Shown here: positions 43,699 to 56,500 of the stretch, in pieces
Position numbering within the stretch: position 1 is the first letter of the stretch
Layout: every line of letters starts with the position of its first letter
NCBI GenBank assembly: GCA_030549495.1
Contig: JAUIRK010001051.1
Coordinates: forward strand, 744,001 to 808,000
Origin: Nectonema munidae
Lineage: Eukaryota; Nematomorpha; Nectonematoida; Nectonematidae
DNA: 64,000 bases
Reading direction: 5' to 3'
Program-made: the position numbers and the translations under genes
Notes under the pieces: generated by a model
The model's input: the letters and a program-made list of their open reading frames with translations, nothing else
Database searches by the model: none
What the model was told of the DNA's origin: nothing

Positions 43699-44555
43699 CT
43701 ACTTCAAGTCCCAAACCTCAGAGAGGAGATCGGGGAACTCGCTGCGTCTGAAGTTGGAGGAGAGCCACTCGCTGTGGACTGTGGAAATAGTGCGCAGTTC
43801 AGTCAACTTCATCAGCAACTTCGCGATCACGATACGACTCTCGCGCGCTGGACGCTGCAGCCCGACGTAGCAGTGCAGAACGTCCACGTACTTCTCCTGG
43901 ATTTTCTCGATGAACTCGGGTTCCGCCAAGTTAGGTCGCTCAGCGAAGAGGACTATCGCCTGCAGCAGAGCATACTCGGCATTATCCGCCTTTAAGACGC
44001 CCATCCGCCGGTAGAAGGCGAACTGAGATTTCGACACTCTTTCGTTGATAGCCTTCGAGATGGCTTCCTGGTCGAAGGGCTTGTTGTTCGCGAAGATGAC
44101 CAGGTCCGACTTCACATCGTAGCGTCTTGCCGTGCGAACAACCATCAGCTCGAAGATGCTGTCCTTCAGGAGAATAATTTGATCCTCACGCCGAACTTCG
44201 GAAAATTCCGGAATCTTTTTGGCGAACTCGACGATCAACTGTGTAACTATGACTGCAAAACGTTGGAAGGTCTTGGTCGAGGTTAATTCCTCTTCCGAGT
44301 ATATGTCGTTAATTTCTTCCTGAATGGGCAGCTCGTAGCGGTCTTGTATGTAAACCAAATTCATGATAAGTTCCCTGTGCTCTTGAGAAAGACCAATGGG
44401 AAGAGTGGAATCGCTTGGACTTTTGGAGAACGCTGGAACACAACTGGCGTTAAAAGGAACAGCCGTGCTGCTGGAACTGACGAATGAACGGGAATTAGGA
44501 GACATCTTTTCTTTAGACAACCGTTTTGCTTTGCACTGCTTCTCCGGGACAACAC
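43699..44555 (-). CDS. EcR: EcR-like coding exon 4: hinge, ligand-binding domain, AF-2
   Basis: The acceptor is TTTTTAG|GT (44556-44557 just upstream). The exon's first two bases complete C241. It encodes [11 protein letters not shown], a Ser-rich hinge and the whole ligand-binding domain in a single exon, ending with two TAG codons. It is markedly GC-richer than the surrounding intron. Confidence 0.94.
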
Positions 44556-47500
44556 CTAAAAACAGTTCAATCAAATAAACGAACCTGATCGCTTTGCACA
44601 AAAATATGTAACATAATAATATTTAAATTGAATTATAAACCTTGAATATTAAATATTTTTATAAAATTATCGAATGAGCCCCCTCTTCTGAGTTGCTTCT
44701 CAATTATAATAATTGATTGCGAATCTGATGGTGTTATTTTTTTTATATGAAAATCAATACTCTTAAAAAATAAATCAAACTGGTCAATCAATGTTAAATA
44801 TATAAACTTCAAAATATATTCTACTTGCACGATTTTTGTCTAAATATTGCATTAATTTATTTCATAAACTAACTTCTAGAAGATCTAACTATTTCCTCTT
44901 GCTAATTTGTGGTCAGTTTTATTTTTACCATTTTCAATAATTTTCGCCGCATTTAGTAAATCAATTTTTTTCTATTTGAGCATGATGATTTGTCAATCTA
45001 TACGTATGTAATGAATACTACATCTCAATTTGGTTAAATATGATCTATAAGGATAGGATCAAATCTGTCCAGTGATAAAAACTTCATTCAAAGCTAAGAC
45101 TATAAAAAAATTCAAATTGACATAGTGAAAAAGATTACTGGCTTAATTTAAGTGAACCGGATCACTATGCCCCTTAATTTTATTCTGAGTGTACTAACTA
45201 AAAAGACAGTTTTGAACTGTTTTAAAAGAGACAGCTGGAACCGGTTTTTTAATTACTAAAAACCGAAACCGAGTTTAAAAAACCGAATTTGATTTAGTCA
45301 AAAATATTTTGAATAAATCGATTTTTTTTATTTCAGAATATATTTTTTATTCAATTTTATTTTTCCAATATTTCGACTCGGTGTATCCCATAATTTGGAA
45401 TCATTTTGCTAAAAAAAAATAAAGAAGAATCAGAATGTAAAATTTGCAGCAAAATAATAAAATGTTCTGGTCTTCTAGCTTGCATAAGCATATAAAGACA
45501 GTAAATAACATTGATAAAAAATCATAATAATTCACTTTTGAAAAGGCAAAGAACAATTAAATATTTTCTTCAAAAACGATTAATTGAAGTTGCTCGTTTG
45601 GGGCTACTCTTGATGGAGATAAATTACACTAGGAAACAAAATAATTCTTTTTGTCTTGCATGAAATGTTTCACCTTTAAAGTAGAATTCAAAAATACTTT
45701 TCATTTTTTATCAATTTGTAATAGATTATTATATGTTTTTGATAAATCGCTTTGAAGACAATCTGATTTTTCAAATTTATATTTTTTAGCCAATAAAAAT
45801 TTTTTATCTTTGTTTCAAATTCTTTAAAAAAAATCTATTCTTATTTAATGATGGCTCCTTCGAGTAGACACACATGCATACATGATCCGAATTCATTTTA
45901 TTACATATGTGGTTGTTACGTGTTTGCTCCTCAAAAAAGAAGTATTTCAAAATTTGCAAAATATGCCTTAAATCATATTTTAAATGATTTTTTATCCTGA
46001 TCTAGATTCAACAATAAGGCCAATTCGTCATTCCAAAGAAATTGCTATTCGAATTTTCAAAGGTTATCTCTAGATTCAAAACTTAAGTAAACAAATAATT
46101 AGACTGTATGGAAAATATGAGCAGAAACACAAGAAATTCAACCAACTTTTACAATTGCTTGGTTTCGGCTAGTCTGTCACTTTCGAACTCGAATAAATCT
46201 TTGACTCTAAAGCACATGCAAAGAAATGCAGGTTCTTTGTTTTTCAAACCTTAGATAAAAGAAGAGAAGTTGAGTAATGATATACCACCGGTTTCAGATC
46301 TATCATATCTGGTCGATTCCTCAGATATCCCCGAAATGAGAAGCTCGTACACTTAATTACTCAGATAACAGATCCTCTCATGCTTATGGTCAAGTCAACA
46401 AGTACATCAATGTAAGCAGTTGTACAAGCCTCCACGGCTTTGCTATATGCTTTGGGTAATTGAAAAAACCAGCTATTTTCGAATAAAGGGTAACGTGGAG
46501 AGTTGGCACTTGACGACGCCCCGGATTATCCTTTGAACCGAAACCAAAAAAATCTTGGATAGTACGATATGGGGGAGGGGGGGGGGGGGGGTTATTACAT
46601 TATCGTTAAATTTTTGGTGTTTCCTTTTGCTATGTCAGCAGAGGTAAATTGATGACTCTGTAAAAATCATAAACAGGGTCTCCTCTCTGCAGGTTACATA
46701 GATTCTCTCGTGACTCTCGGGTTAAATATAATTCCCTCTTCCAAGATCTCTTAAGCCCTTTAAATACAACATCCATTCTAAATGATCCAGAACTGCGAAT
46801 TTCTGAGGTCATCAAGTATACAGATGTGAAACTGTCTCCAAAATATCTGTATGAATCCGTTCCTCTGCAGAGCTGGTTGTAAAAACATTTTATGATCAGA
46901 TTTCCTCTTGGATTTAATAATCTGCGAAGATATCTCTTCATATTGGTGTAAATGAGAAAGAGATTTTCGAGTAAATCTATATTCGCCTCAAAGACTATAA
47001 GGGTTACATGTAAATCCGTCATCTTGAACCAACTCGGATGGAGATGACCAAAAAGTCACCAGGTTGACGTATCTGGTTCTCTTTTGATCATCTACCATAG
47101 ATATGGCGGAAAGAGAACTTGGTGCACGCCCCCCCCCCCCCCCCTAGAGAATAAAGTTGTGACAATGAATTTTAGAGTTGTAGAGGCCTTTAGATCTGGG
47201 ATTTTCCTGGAGTATCATCGATGTTACTTCTCCTGATCCATCCCATATCAGAATGAAATCTGCTGGGGGATCCAGAACCTTAAGTAACCGCCGAGTGTGA
47301 TAATGAGCTCCGGTATCGAGTTGATTTGTTTTCATCCCAGAAATAAGATCTTCTCGTGGATCCTCCACTAAAGTACACCTCGTAGACAACATCTTGGGAG
47401 TCCATTTTTGTAAAGGGACCGCTGAGAACCCTTGTCCCCCTGAAGAATTATCGAGTACGGAAAATCTTTGGAATTTTGTAATTTTTGCTGCTTCCAATCT

Positions 47501-50500
47501 CCAATTTGGAAGCTACAGCATTGTAGGAAAGTCGACTCAGCTCTATATCTGGGATGTCTCTTGAATGAAATTGAGCCAATTGAGTTCTGCTAATGGCTGA
47601 TTTGAGAGTCTTGACATATCTGTTTGCTCTCTGATTCACGTGAGCATATGTTAAAATTCTACTAATTTCCAAACTAAGAATCGTAATGTTTGTCCAATAT
47701 AAACTTCGCATATTAGCAAACAAAAATTGTTCTCTCCACATAATAAAGGGTCTTGATAACCCTGTCTGCAGGAAATACTTTGTTCCTAAGGTCTAGCGTA
47801 TCAGTCGTCCCGAACTCCTCTCACTGAAAGGATAGGAGGGAGGGAAAGAGTGGGAAGTTAAGGAAATTTGGTGTATAGTTTGCGACGCAAGAAGTCTTTT
47901 AGTATTTCTAGTTTTGTGACCTCGATAAAAGGAAGCCTTATAAGCTCCTGCCTTCGCTAATCCTGTAACGAGACCAGTATCCCAGGGGTGCAGGCAACTT
48001 TCAAGATAAAGAAGATGTTGAGCTCCTCATCATCGTTCAATCTGTGAATGAGGTTCAAACTGTATAGATATCCACCAGTGCGTTCGCTATCCGCTATGAT
48101 AAGATTGAGCTCTTGATGACAAGTCCTCCCATTCTCATTCTTCCCCATGCAGTTTAATCCTCTCAAAGATGAAGTTAAATCCACCCCACTCATTAGCTAA
48201 TAATCTTCCGAGGGAAATTCTAATGGTGTTGCCAAGGTTACGTCCTGAATTTCTCGAATGCAATCTCTGCAGCTAATGTGGTAATGAGCGACAGATTCCA
48301 CTTTATTATTGAGTAGTCTTCTATCCATATTGTCATACTGTGCATACAGCAACATGGTGCATGAAAAATCAAAGTTGGATTCGCCTTTGATGTGAAATTT
48401 ATCTGTAGTAATAAAGATGTATCATCCATAACAAGCAGGGTTGTTACTGAGGTAACCGCCCTGTGCAAAGACGTTCCCAACCTTGTGTAAAATCTGGAGT
48501 CCTCTGAAAACAGAGACATGACTCTAATCAACGCGTCAATTATCGTGCCACTCTACTCTCACTCAAAGCTTCACTTAATAACGATGCCCTTACACAAAAT
48601 GTCACCATTAGCTAGAATTTAACTTTGATTGACACGCCACTGGCTTAAGGTTTATTGGATAACACGGGTTTAAGTCTCGTCTTTTGACTCTTTATACGTA
48701 TTCTTCTCTTCTTCACTTTTACTAAGCATTTATTCAACAGTTAACACCAAGTCAAGGAGCAAAAAAACGTTATCATCCTCACTTCTCACCCATTCATTCC
48801 AGGAATAACCCTTGATGAGAAAAAGAAACCCCAGATTTTCAAACTCTACGATTTTACGAAAGGTGGAACTGATATTGTTGACCAAAAAATGAGATCAATT
48901 TAAACGGCAAGAAAGTCCAACAAATGGACAGCTTCCGCTTTCTCCTACATTTTAGACACTGCTCGCATCAATGCAACGACAATATTTTGCATGAATTTCT
49001 TTCCCTCCTTGGTTTGAGTTCAAGTATAGTAGAGAAGATCAACGATTCACTATTTTTATTAACAGGAAACAAACCCGAGATTACTACAGAAGCTTCTTGT
49101 GAAGTTGAAAACAGAAAACACTGTCATATTTGCATCCAAGAAATCAAAGCAAGAAACTATAAAGAAAGGAAAAAATGCAAAAAAGCTGTCGGCACAAAAC
49201 ATTCTTCTCTGATATGTATTAATTGCAAGTAGAAGTGTTTTCCAGAAATTAGAAACTTTTCACACTCTGAATGATATGCTGATGTACTTTTTTGTGCTTG
49301 TTATATTTATCTGCTAATAAATTTTCATGCTTATTTTAAAAAAAAATCCTAGTCTTTAAATTTTAAGGTATTTTTTATAATTTTTTCCATTTTTTCTTTG
49401 TGATTACAAGTTTGACTCACGCTCCAGTTCATCCGTTTTTAGAGTACTAATTATTTATATTGTGAATAAAACAACGCAACTAAACTATTTATATGTTCAT
49501 ACAGTCTCAATTAGTAATGTTTATTCATTAATACCATTCGTCTTCAGAATTGTTGAAAATTTGAATCAGGTAAGCATACTAGAAAATGGGTTCAAAAAGC
49601 CCCCCCCCCCCTCGTCAATAATAAAAAAACACTCTTAATTTAGTTTTGATAAGAGATTTCAGTCAACTTTTTTGTCATAAAATTTGTTTCAATGTTTTTT
49701 GAAAAGTCGTGAGAAATCAAGTCTTGATATGCTGTTGGTGTGAAACAGTTTGAGGTTGAAAATTAGGGAGGGTCTAAATAACCCCCCCCCCCCCCCCCTC
49801 ATTAATAGGGTTAGGTGTTCTTTTACATAATGTTAAAATGTTAATGTTTTGACTCTGTTCCAGTTGGATACTCCGTTAAACTCCAAGAAAACTATAGCGA
49901 CAATAAGTTTGATATTCAAAAATTAGAATATTTTAAGCACAATTGGTTGATTTGTGTAGATCTGAAAATGATTCTTGGTCAACAAAGAGGCCTTACAAAT
50001 TTTCCCTGTTATCTATTTATATCGGATAGCTGAGCTAGAGATAAACACTGGATAGTCAAAGAATGGCTAATTTGAGAAACTCTAAGAGCAGGTCTGCCAA
50101 ACATTGAAAAAGATCGTATTGTTCCAAAGGAAAAAATTGTTTTTTCTCCACTTCATTCAAAGCTTAGAACAATGAAACAATTCGTTAAAGCATTAGACTC
50201 CTCTGACAGTGATTGTTTTCAACACATCATATTTACTTTCCAGCTTTCTCGCATAAAAAATTCAAGCAAGGGTATCGATGGTCCTCATATATGTTCTCTT
50301 ATCAAAGATGATCATTTTTGTCATGAAAATGTGAAAAAGAAATAAATGCATGGCTATCTATCTTTTGTGGAAGTGCTACAAAATTTCCTTGGAAATGGAA
50401 AGTATGAAGATTTAGTTTCAAAAGTGTTGCTCGCATTTCGTGACATGGGTTAGGTGATCATGAGAGTGACGTGATATCATCCTCTTCAAAAAGTTGGCTC

Positions 50501-53500
50501 CGTAAGCGATGAACAAGGAGAGCGTTTTCACCGAGACTTGAAAATACAGAAACAATGTTACCAAGGACGTTGGGATAGGCACATCATGGCAGATTACTGC
50601 TGGAAAAAGGGATGAATATGGCAAACAATATGGCAAACAAAAGTCATAAAAAAACTTTTTTACTTAACCTAATGCTTTTTATACAAATATTATAATAACA
50701 TAATTTTCAATAAAAACCTGCACAACATTCGTTTAAATTAAAATGTATACACTTATTTATATAGTAAATATGTATTGAGTGAGCACGTATATAGTCATGA
50801 ATATAAGAAATTGCGCGATTGCAAAAATACTGTAGCTTTTAGAACATCAAAATTCGTTTAACAAAGTTATTAGAATGAATGTAATAATTTTTTTGTTGTT
50901 TTAAAAAAATTCGAATAAGATAAAAGTGTCCTATCAACTCTGCAAAGCAGTTTTAATCAGGGGCGCACATCCGGGGGCGAGGGGGGGGGCGAAAATGACC
51001 TTCGCCCCCCCCCCCCTCCCCCCAATAATTTTCTATAAGTAAGAGTTGCTGCTTGTTTATAAAACATGTATGCAGACTTTCGAATCAATCAAACATCATG
51101 GCAAGTTGCTCTGAAATTCCTATCGAACATATTTTACAGACGATGCGTGAGAGCTATATAATAATAATCCATTGCTTCAATGTGCACACAATAAGTAAGC
51201 AATGTTTATCACAGTGTCTCGTAGTATTTTTGAGCAAACACATGTTGATGATCCACTAGATTTTCTCATCTTTTGTCACAGTGATGATTCTATTTATCTT
51301 TCTATCTCCTCTGTTTTCTCTTCCTCTTTCTCTGCTAAAACTCAACCATTCACTCAAGCTCACTCAAGCTCTCTTCTTTCACTCAAGCTCTCTTCTCTTG
51401 TTAAGCTATCCTATCTCATTCAGCTCTCTTCTCTCCAGTGACGTAGCTAGGCTGGGGCATGAGGGGCCGTGCCCACACTCCTATGTACCGCATGGTGCCC
51501 CCATGCAACTTATGCGATATAAGATTTTGAAAATTTCTCCAATGAAAGGATCAAGAAAGTATAAATAATGTTGCGCAAGTTTTTTGTTTTTAAATTGTGC
51601 CCCTTCTATCAACTTTTTTTTGGCTACACCACTGCTTCTGTCTAATTTGCATTTAGAGTTAAATTAAAATAGTTTTCAATCGTTACAATTTTATATCAAT
51701 GAATATTGTTAGACTCGCGCTAAGAATTTTTTTTCAACAAAAGTCACTTAATCTTTATCACTACGTTTGTTACATTTTGTAACATTTGAAAACTTTATTT
51801 TTTTCAAGTTAGAAATTTTTTTATAGTTATTTGGGAATGAATATTTTGACTATCTATTCTGTTTAAAAGCAAGAATACTCTATTTGCTTAATATTTGAGC
51901 AGAGATATTTTTTATAATGTTGATTGTTAAATTTTATAAGTAACACTGTACATAATCAAATCACTTTTTTTAAGAAAATTTGTTGATTATTATAATAAAA
52001 ATATAATACCGAAACAAAATGTTTCAGTTGTTAAAAATGTACTTGATCTATTTATGACAGCTGTCAGAATTTTATTTGTAGACAAATATTTAAAAAAACG
52101 CAATGGTTTTCTTTTCTCGTATACTTTGATTTATGTTAGTTTGGCCCTCGGCATTTCGGTTCCCATGGACAATTCGCCCCATTATTTTCATAAGACAGTT
52201 CGTCCCATGGACAATTCGCCCCATTATTTTCATAAGACATTTTGTTTCATGGACAATTCGCCCCGTTATTTTCATAAGACATTTTGTCTCATGGACAATT
52301 CTAAAAAATTAAGAGATAAATTGTTTAATTTGAAATAATTTAATAGAGATAAAATAAACAAGAATATAAAATTTTTTAATAATTTTACACATATAATAAT
52401 CAAAGATGGATGAAACTAATAGCCTATGAGACAAGTGCAGCGGATGTATTTTCATTGACCAGGCACTGATGTACCGCTTATGTCAAACTATGAACAAATT
52501 CGTATCGATGAGGAATCGAATCCAGAGGCTTCCGTGCTATGTCCATCATCTCAACCAACCTGCCATGCCACCCATAGAGTATGCTGTAGGGGATACATCA
52601 AATTAGTTTTCAAAAACTACTAAGAGATTATCCTCTAAAATTTTTTAGTTTTGCCTTAAAGACTATAGGGTACCTGTAAATCTATGATAAATTTTTTTTA
52701 ATCCTTAATTAAAATTTTTATAAAATAGTGAAGAAATATTAACATGCAAAATGTTAAGTTATTTTACTTTTTGTAGATTTTTGTAGCTTGTATCAATTTA
52801 GCTTTTAAACTATTTTTGAATGATGCTGAGTAATATGAAATAATGCGATCTTAATTTTTGTTTTATTTTTGTTTGCACAATTATAACTTTGTTTTATACC
52901 CTTGCCCCTGAATCAATCACATTTTTTCATATAAACATCGCAGGGTGTCTAGTAAACTCTTTGCCTTTAGACTACATTCACTCATATAAAACTACCCAAC
53001 CTTCAGTTATTTGTTTTCTCTATGAATCAAATATCCTTTCATTAATTCCTGTAATGTGCCTGGTAGACTACTTCATTTTTCAAATGAAAAGCCTATTCCA
53101 CCCCCTAACATTTTTTAAACTAGTGTATATTCGATGGTTGTAGGTAAAAATGCCCCCGAAATAAATGCCCCCAATTAAAAAGTAGGAAAAAATGCCCCCT
53201 AATTTTTGATTTTCAGGATTTTTTTAATTATATAAATATTTTTATTTGGTACCATTTTGAAAGGCTAAATTTCTTAATCTATAGAGTTTTTTCTTTATAA
53301 AGTTCTTGAAAACAATAGCAAAGGTGCAGATTTGTGGGAATGTGTCTTAAAATCAATTAAAATACAAATTATATTTGGAAAATGTTCTGATACACACAAA
53401 GTCCAAAAATATTTACTCTTTTGTAAAATTTTTTTTTGTATTTAAAAAATTGTCGTATGCTGAATTTTTTAGTTTACTTTAATTAAATTTTAAATATTTT

Positions 53501-56500
53501 AGATGAAAAGTTAACTTTTTTTTTTACAAAATCTTTATTTGACATATCTTTTTTAAAAATTTTAATTAATAATTTTTTGTGTTGGGGCATTTTTTCATAA
53601 TTTTAAATTAGGGCATTTTTTCCTTTTTAATTGGGGGCATTTTTCTGCGCACTATATTCGATATGCAAATTTAAGTAAAATATTTTCGCTGGAAGTATAG
53701 TATTTAAATTCACTAATTTTGTAAAAAAAATATAAAGTAGTCTTATAAATTTAGGACTTTAGGTATGCGCTGAGTACCCTCTATTTTAAAGGATTGCTTG
53801 AATATATTTGGTCTCCCGTGGTATTTCCAGACCACTAATTTTGAAAATTGCAAAAAAAAATTCGCCCCCCAATAATTTTGAGGATGTGCGCCCCTGCTTT
53901 TAAGATTGTATAAAAAAAAAAAGAAACAAGCGTTTGCAGATTATTATCAACACCGTGTAAGCAAAGATATCCTATTTTCAATAACTTTTGATGAATACAC
54001 TTCACTCCGATATATGAGATACGTTATAGCATCAATGTTCATTCACAAAAACACTTTTGGAAGAGTTAAAATATTTGAATCTTTCAATTGTGAAAATAAT
54101 TGTTTAGAAAGTATCAAAGAAAAAAGATTTAAGGAAATTAGTTTTGATTTAGATTAGAATTTTTTGCTGAACACCAACAATCAATCACTGTTTTCACTTG
54201 GCTATCGCCGATATTTTGTATAATGGTAAACATAAAAGTAGTTCTGAACAAACTGGAAGTAGTGATGATTTGAGTGATAATGAAGAGTCTGAAGACATTG
54301 AGAATCCTACTCTTAAAAAAAGAATACAATGACGATAAACAAGGTAAGAAAAATTACTAAAATATTTCTTATATCTCCCATAAAAAATCAAAGATTTAAA
54401 ATTTCGCTAAAAAAGAGTTTTGTGGAAAAGAACGCAAACTTCTTTTGGACTGTAAAACTAGATAGTCTAGGTGTCTATATGGGGGATCGAAACCAAGATC
54501 TTGAGTATCGAAATCCAGTATCTAACCAACCTTATTCATTTTGAGTAAAAAGAAGGAAAAAAAGTGGCCTGGTTTTTCTTGCTCCAATCAATACTTTTGT
54601 TTATTTATATGTAAATTTATGAAATCAAGAACTCAAGTCAAATTTAGAGGAAGTTAATCAACAAAAGATGGTATTTAAACATTGTTGAAAGAAGTTAAAT
54701 CATTTTTAACAAAATTTATAATCTTTTAACGTTGTGCCCAATAAATTAAACATCAGCATCTGGTTTTGGATCCGCCTAAATTCTACTTAAATTTAACTTG
54801 ATCGAGAAAACAGTTACATTTTAGATTCATTTAAGTACAGCGTTGTTGTGGAAAAAAAAATATATTTTAAAGGTTTGTTATATGAGTAAAGGTTAGAAAA
54901 TTTTATTGTGCAGTCATGGCCGAGTGGTTAAGGCGACTGACTAGAAATCAGTTGGGATTTTCCCGCGTAGGTTCGAATCCTGCTGACTGCGTATTTTTAT
55001 CAATAAAAATTAAAACATTATAAATTTTATACTTTTAAACACAGTAATCGTTATCTCAGATTTGAAGGGACCAAACAAAAACTTCGAGATATCCAAAATA
55101 TTAAGAAAAACTATTCGGTATGTTTTTTCTCTGCTTGTTAGATCTAAAGTAACTCTGTTAAAATAAACAGATCCTGATATCTTTTTAAAGTGCATTTTAT
55201 TTTAAATCAACGTCAGTAAGTCGGACTCAAAGACACAGAAAGTTCAAAAAATGGTAGATGATTTGATGAAGGCATAAAAAACTATGAAAATCCATGATCA
55301 TCACAAATAGTATGCCTAGTTTTACATCGCTTCTCTAAGCAGCTTTGATGATGTTGACATATTACTTTCATTAAGGTTTTCATTACAAACTTAATTTATT
55401 GAAGAAAAAATATGGCAACAATTGTTGCATAAATAAAATTTTAAACACTGAAATTTATTGGGGAGATGGGGAGAGGAGCAAAATGCCTTTTTGCCCCCTA
55501 GGAAAACATTAGGTGGAGATGTTGAGGGTCCCTGATGTATTGTTGCAATATTGCTAGAGAACATTTATTTTTTATTTGGTGTTTTGTTGTAAATGATTAT
55601 TTACGTATGTAAAAAGTTGGAAATAAACATAGTAAATTTGATGCTTGTAACAATTAAATACTTCGAGATATCCGGGTTATTCAAGATATCAGAGTTCGAA
55701 ATATCCAAACTTATTTACATGTAATGTATAGGGAAAAAGTTCGTACCATAAAAGAACTTCGAGATAACCGATACTTCGAGATATCACATGTTCGAGATAT
55801 CGAAGTTTCACTGTAAATACGAGACAACTATTTTTCAATTGATTTGAATAGTAAGCAATAATAGATGAAAAATCACTCTTGAAAATATTTTAAGTTGGAT
55901 CTCATTATACACCAATAGTTGAATTTGTTTATAGACTCTGAACCAGGGCCGGTCTTAGGCCACTGCAAACTATGCGGCCGCAGTGGGCCCCAGCGCTTCT
56001 CATTTTGATGATATATTGTATTATTTCACTAAACGCAAGGTTCGCAAAGTAAAGTTACTTTGATCGTCATTTTGTGTTAATGAAAAAGTAATAAAACAAA
56101 TCACTTTTCTTTTTTTATTTATCACTTTTAATCTTTTTTCCTACCCACACTGGGCCCCGCGCAATCAATTTTGCATAGGGCCCCGCACAATCAATTTTGC
56201 ATAGGGCCCCGCGCAATCAATTTTGCATAGAGCCCCGCGAACACTAGGTCCGGCCCTGCTCTGAACGATAAAAAAAAAAGAAGGCATTACGTGAAAAAAT
56301 AAAAAAAAAACTTAAAAAAACATTGCATATATCATTTTTTGCTTTAAGTTTTTTGACGATTGAATAAATAGGAATAATAGATGATCAAAATGTTTTATCC
56401 TTTATAATGAAGTGTTGTTCACGCCCATCTGATAAAATTAAAAAGTATCATGTAGGTTTAGAAAGAGGGAGTGGGAAGTAGAGGTGAAAGTTACGTACAT

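Larger units (their letters stand above)
51063..52655 (-). repeat. 1.3-kb interspersed repeat, copy 2 (inverted)
   Basis: Reverse-complement partner of 13806-15095. It is longer because it gained a 199-bp hAT MITE (51436-51634) and a 42-bp tandem array (52162-52310). The tRNA-like head with GAATCGAATCC lies at about 52500-52570. Confidence 0.8.
50958..53896. mobile_element. hAT-type MITE split by a 2.8-kb insertion
   Basis: CAGGGGCGCACATCC at 50958 and its exact inverse GGATGTGCGCCCCTG ending at 53896 are hAT-like termini. The flanks GTTTTAAT and CTTTTAAG agree at 6 of 8 bases. Just inside, TTCGCCCCCC with AATAATTTT occurs on both sides as a direct repeat. This suggests a short C/G-rich element opened by a large insertion holding the 1.3-1.6 kb repeat and a MULE-like element. 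Confidence 0.6.
44556..56498 (-). other. EcR-like intron 3 (11.9 kb)
   Basis: It hosts a virus fossil, relics of hAT, piggyBac and another repeated family, the second copy of the 1.3-kb repeat, MITEs and a tRNA gene. The unlisted parts (44600-44885, 45771-46249, 48601-48794, 49233-49859, 54546-54909) show no supported gene. Poly-C runs lie near 49597 and 49782. Confidence 0.8.

Noticed and set aside
46571-46591. Poly-G run and similar poly-C runs at 47130, 49606, 49782 and 51009 as possible G-quadruplex signals
   Set aside because: They are simple mononucleotide runs scattered in decayed DNA and are prone to sequencing slippage; nothing links them to a function.
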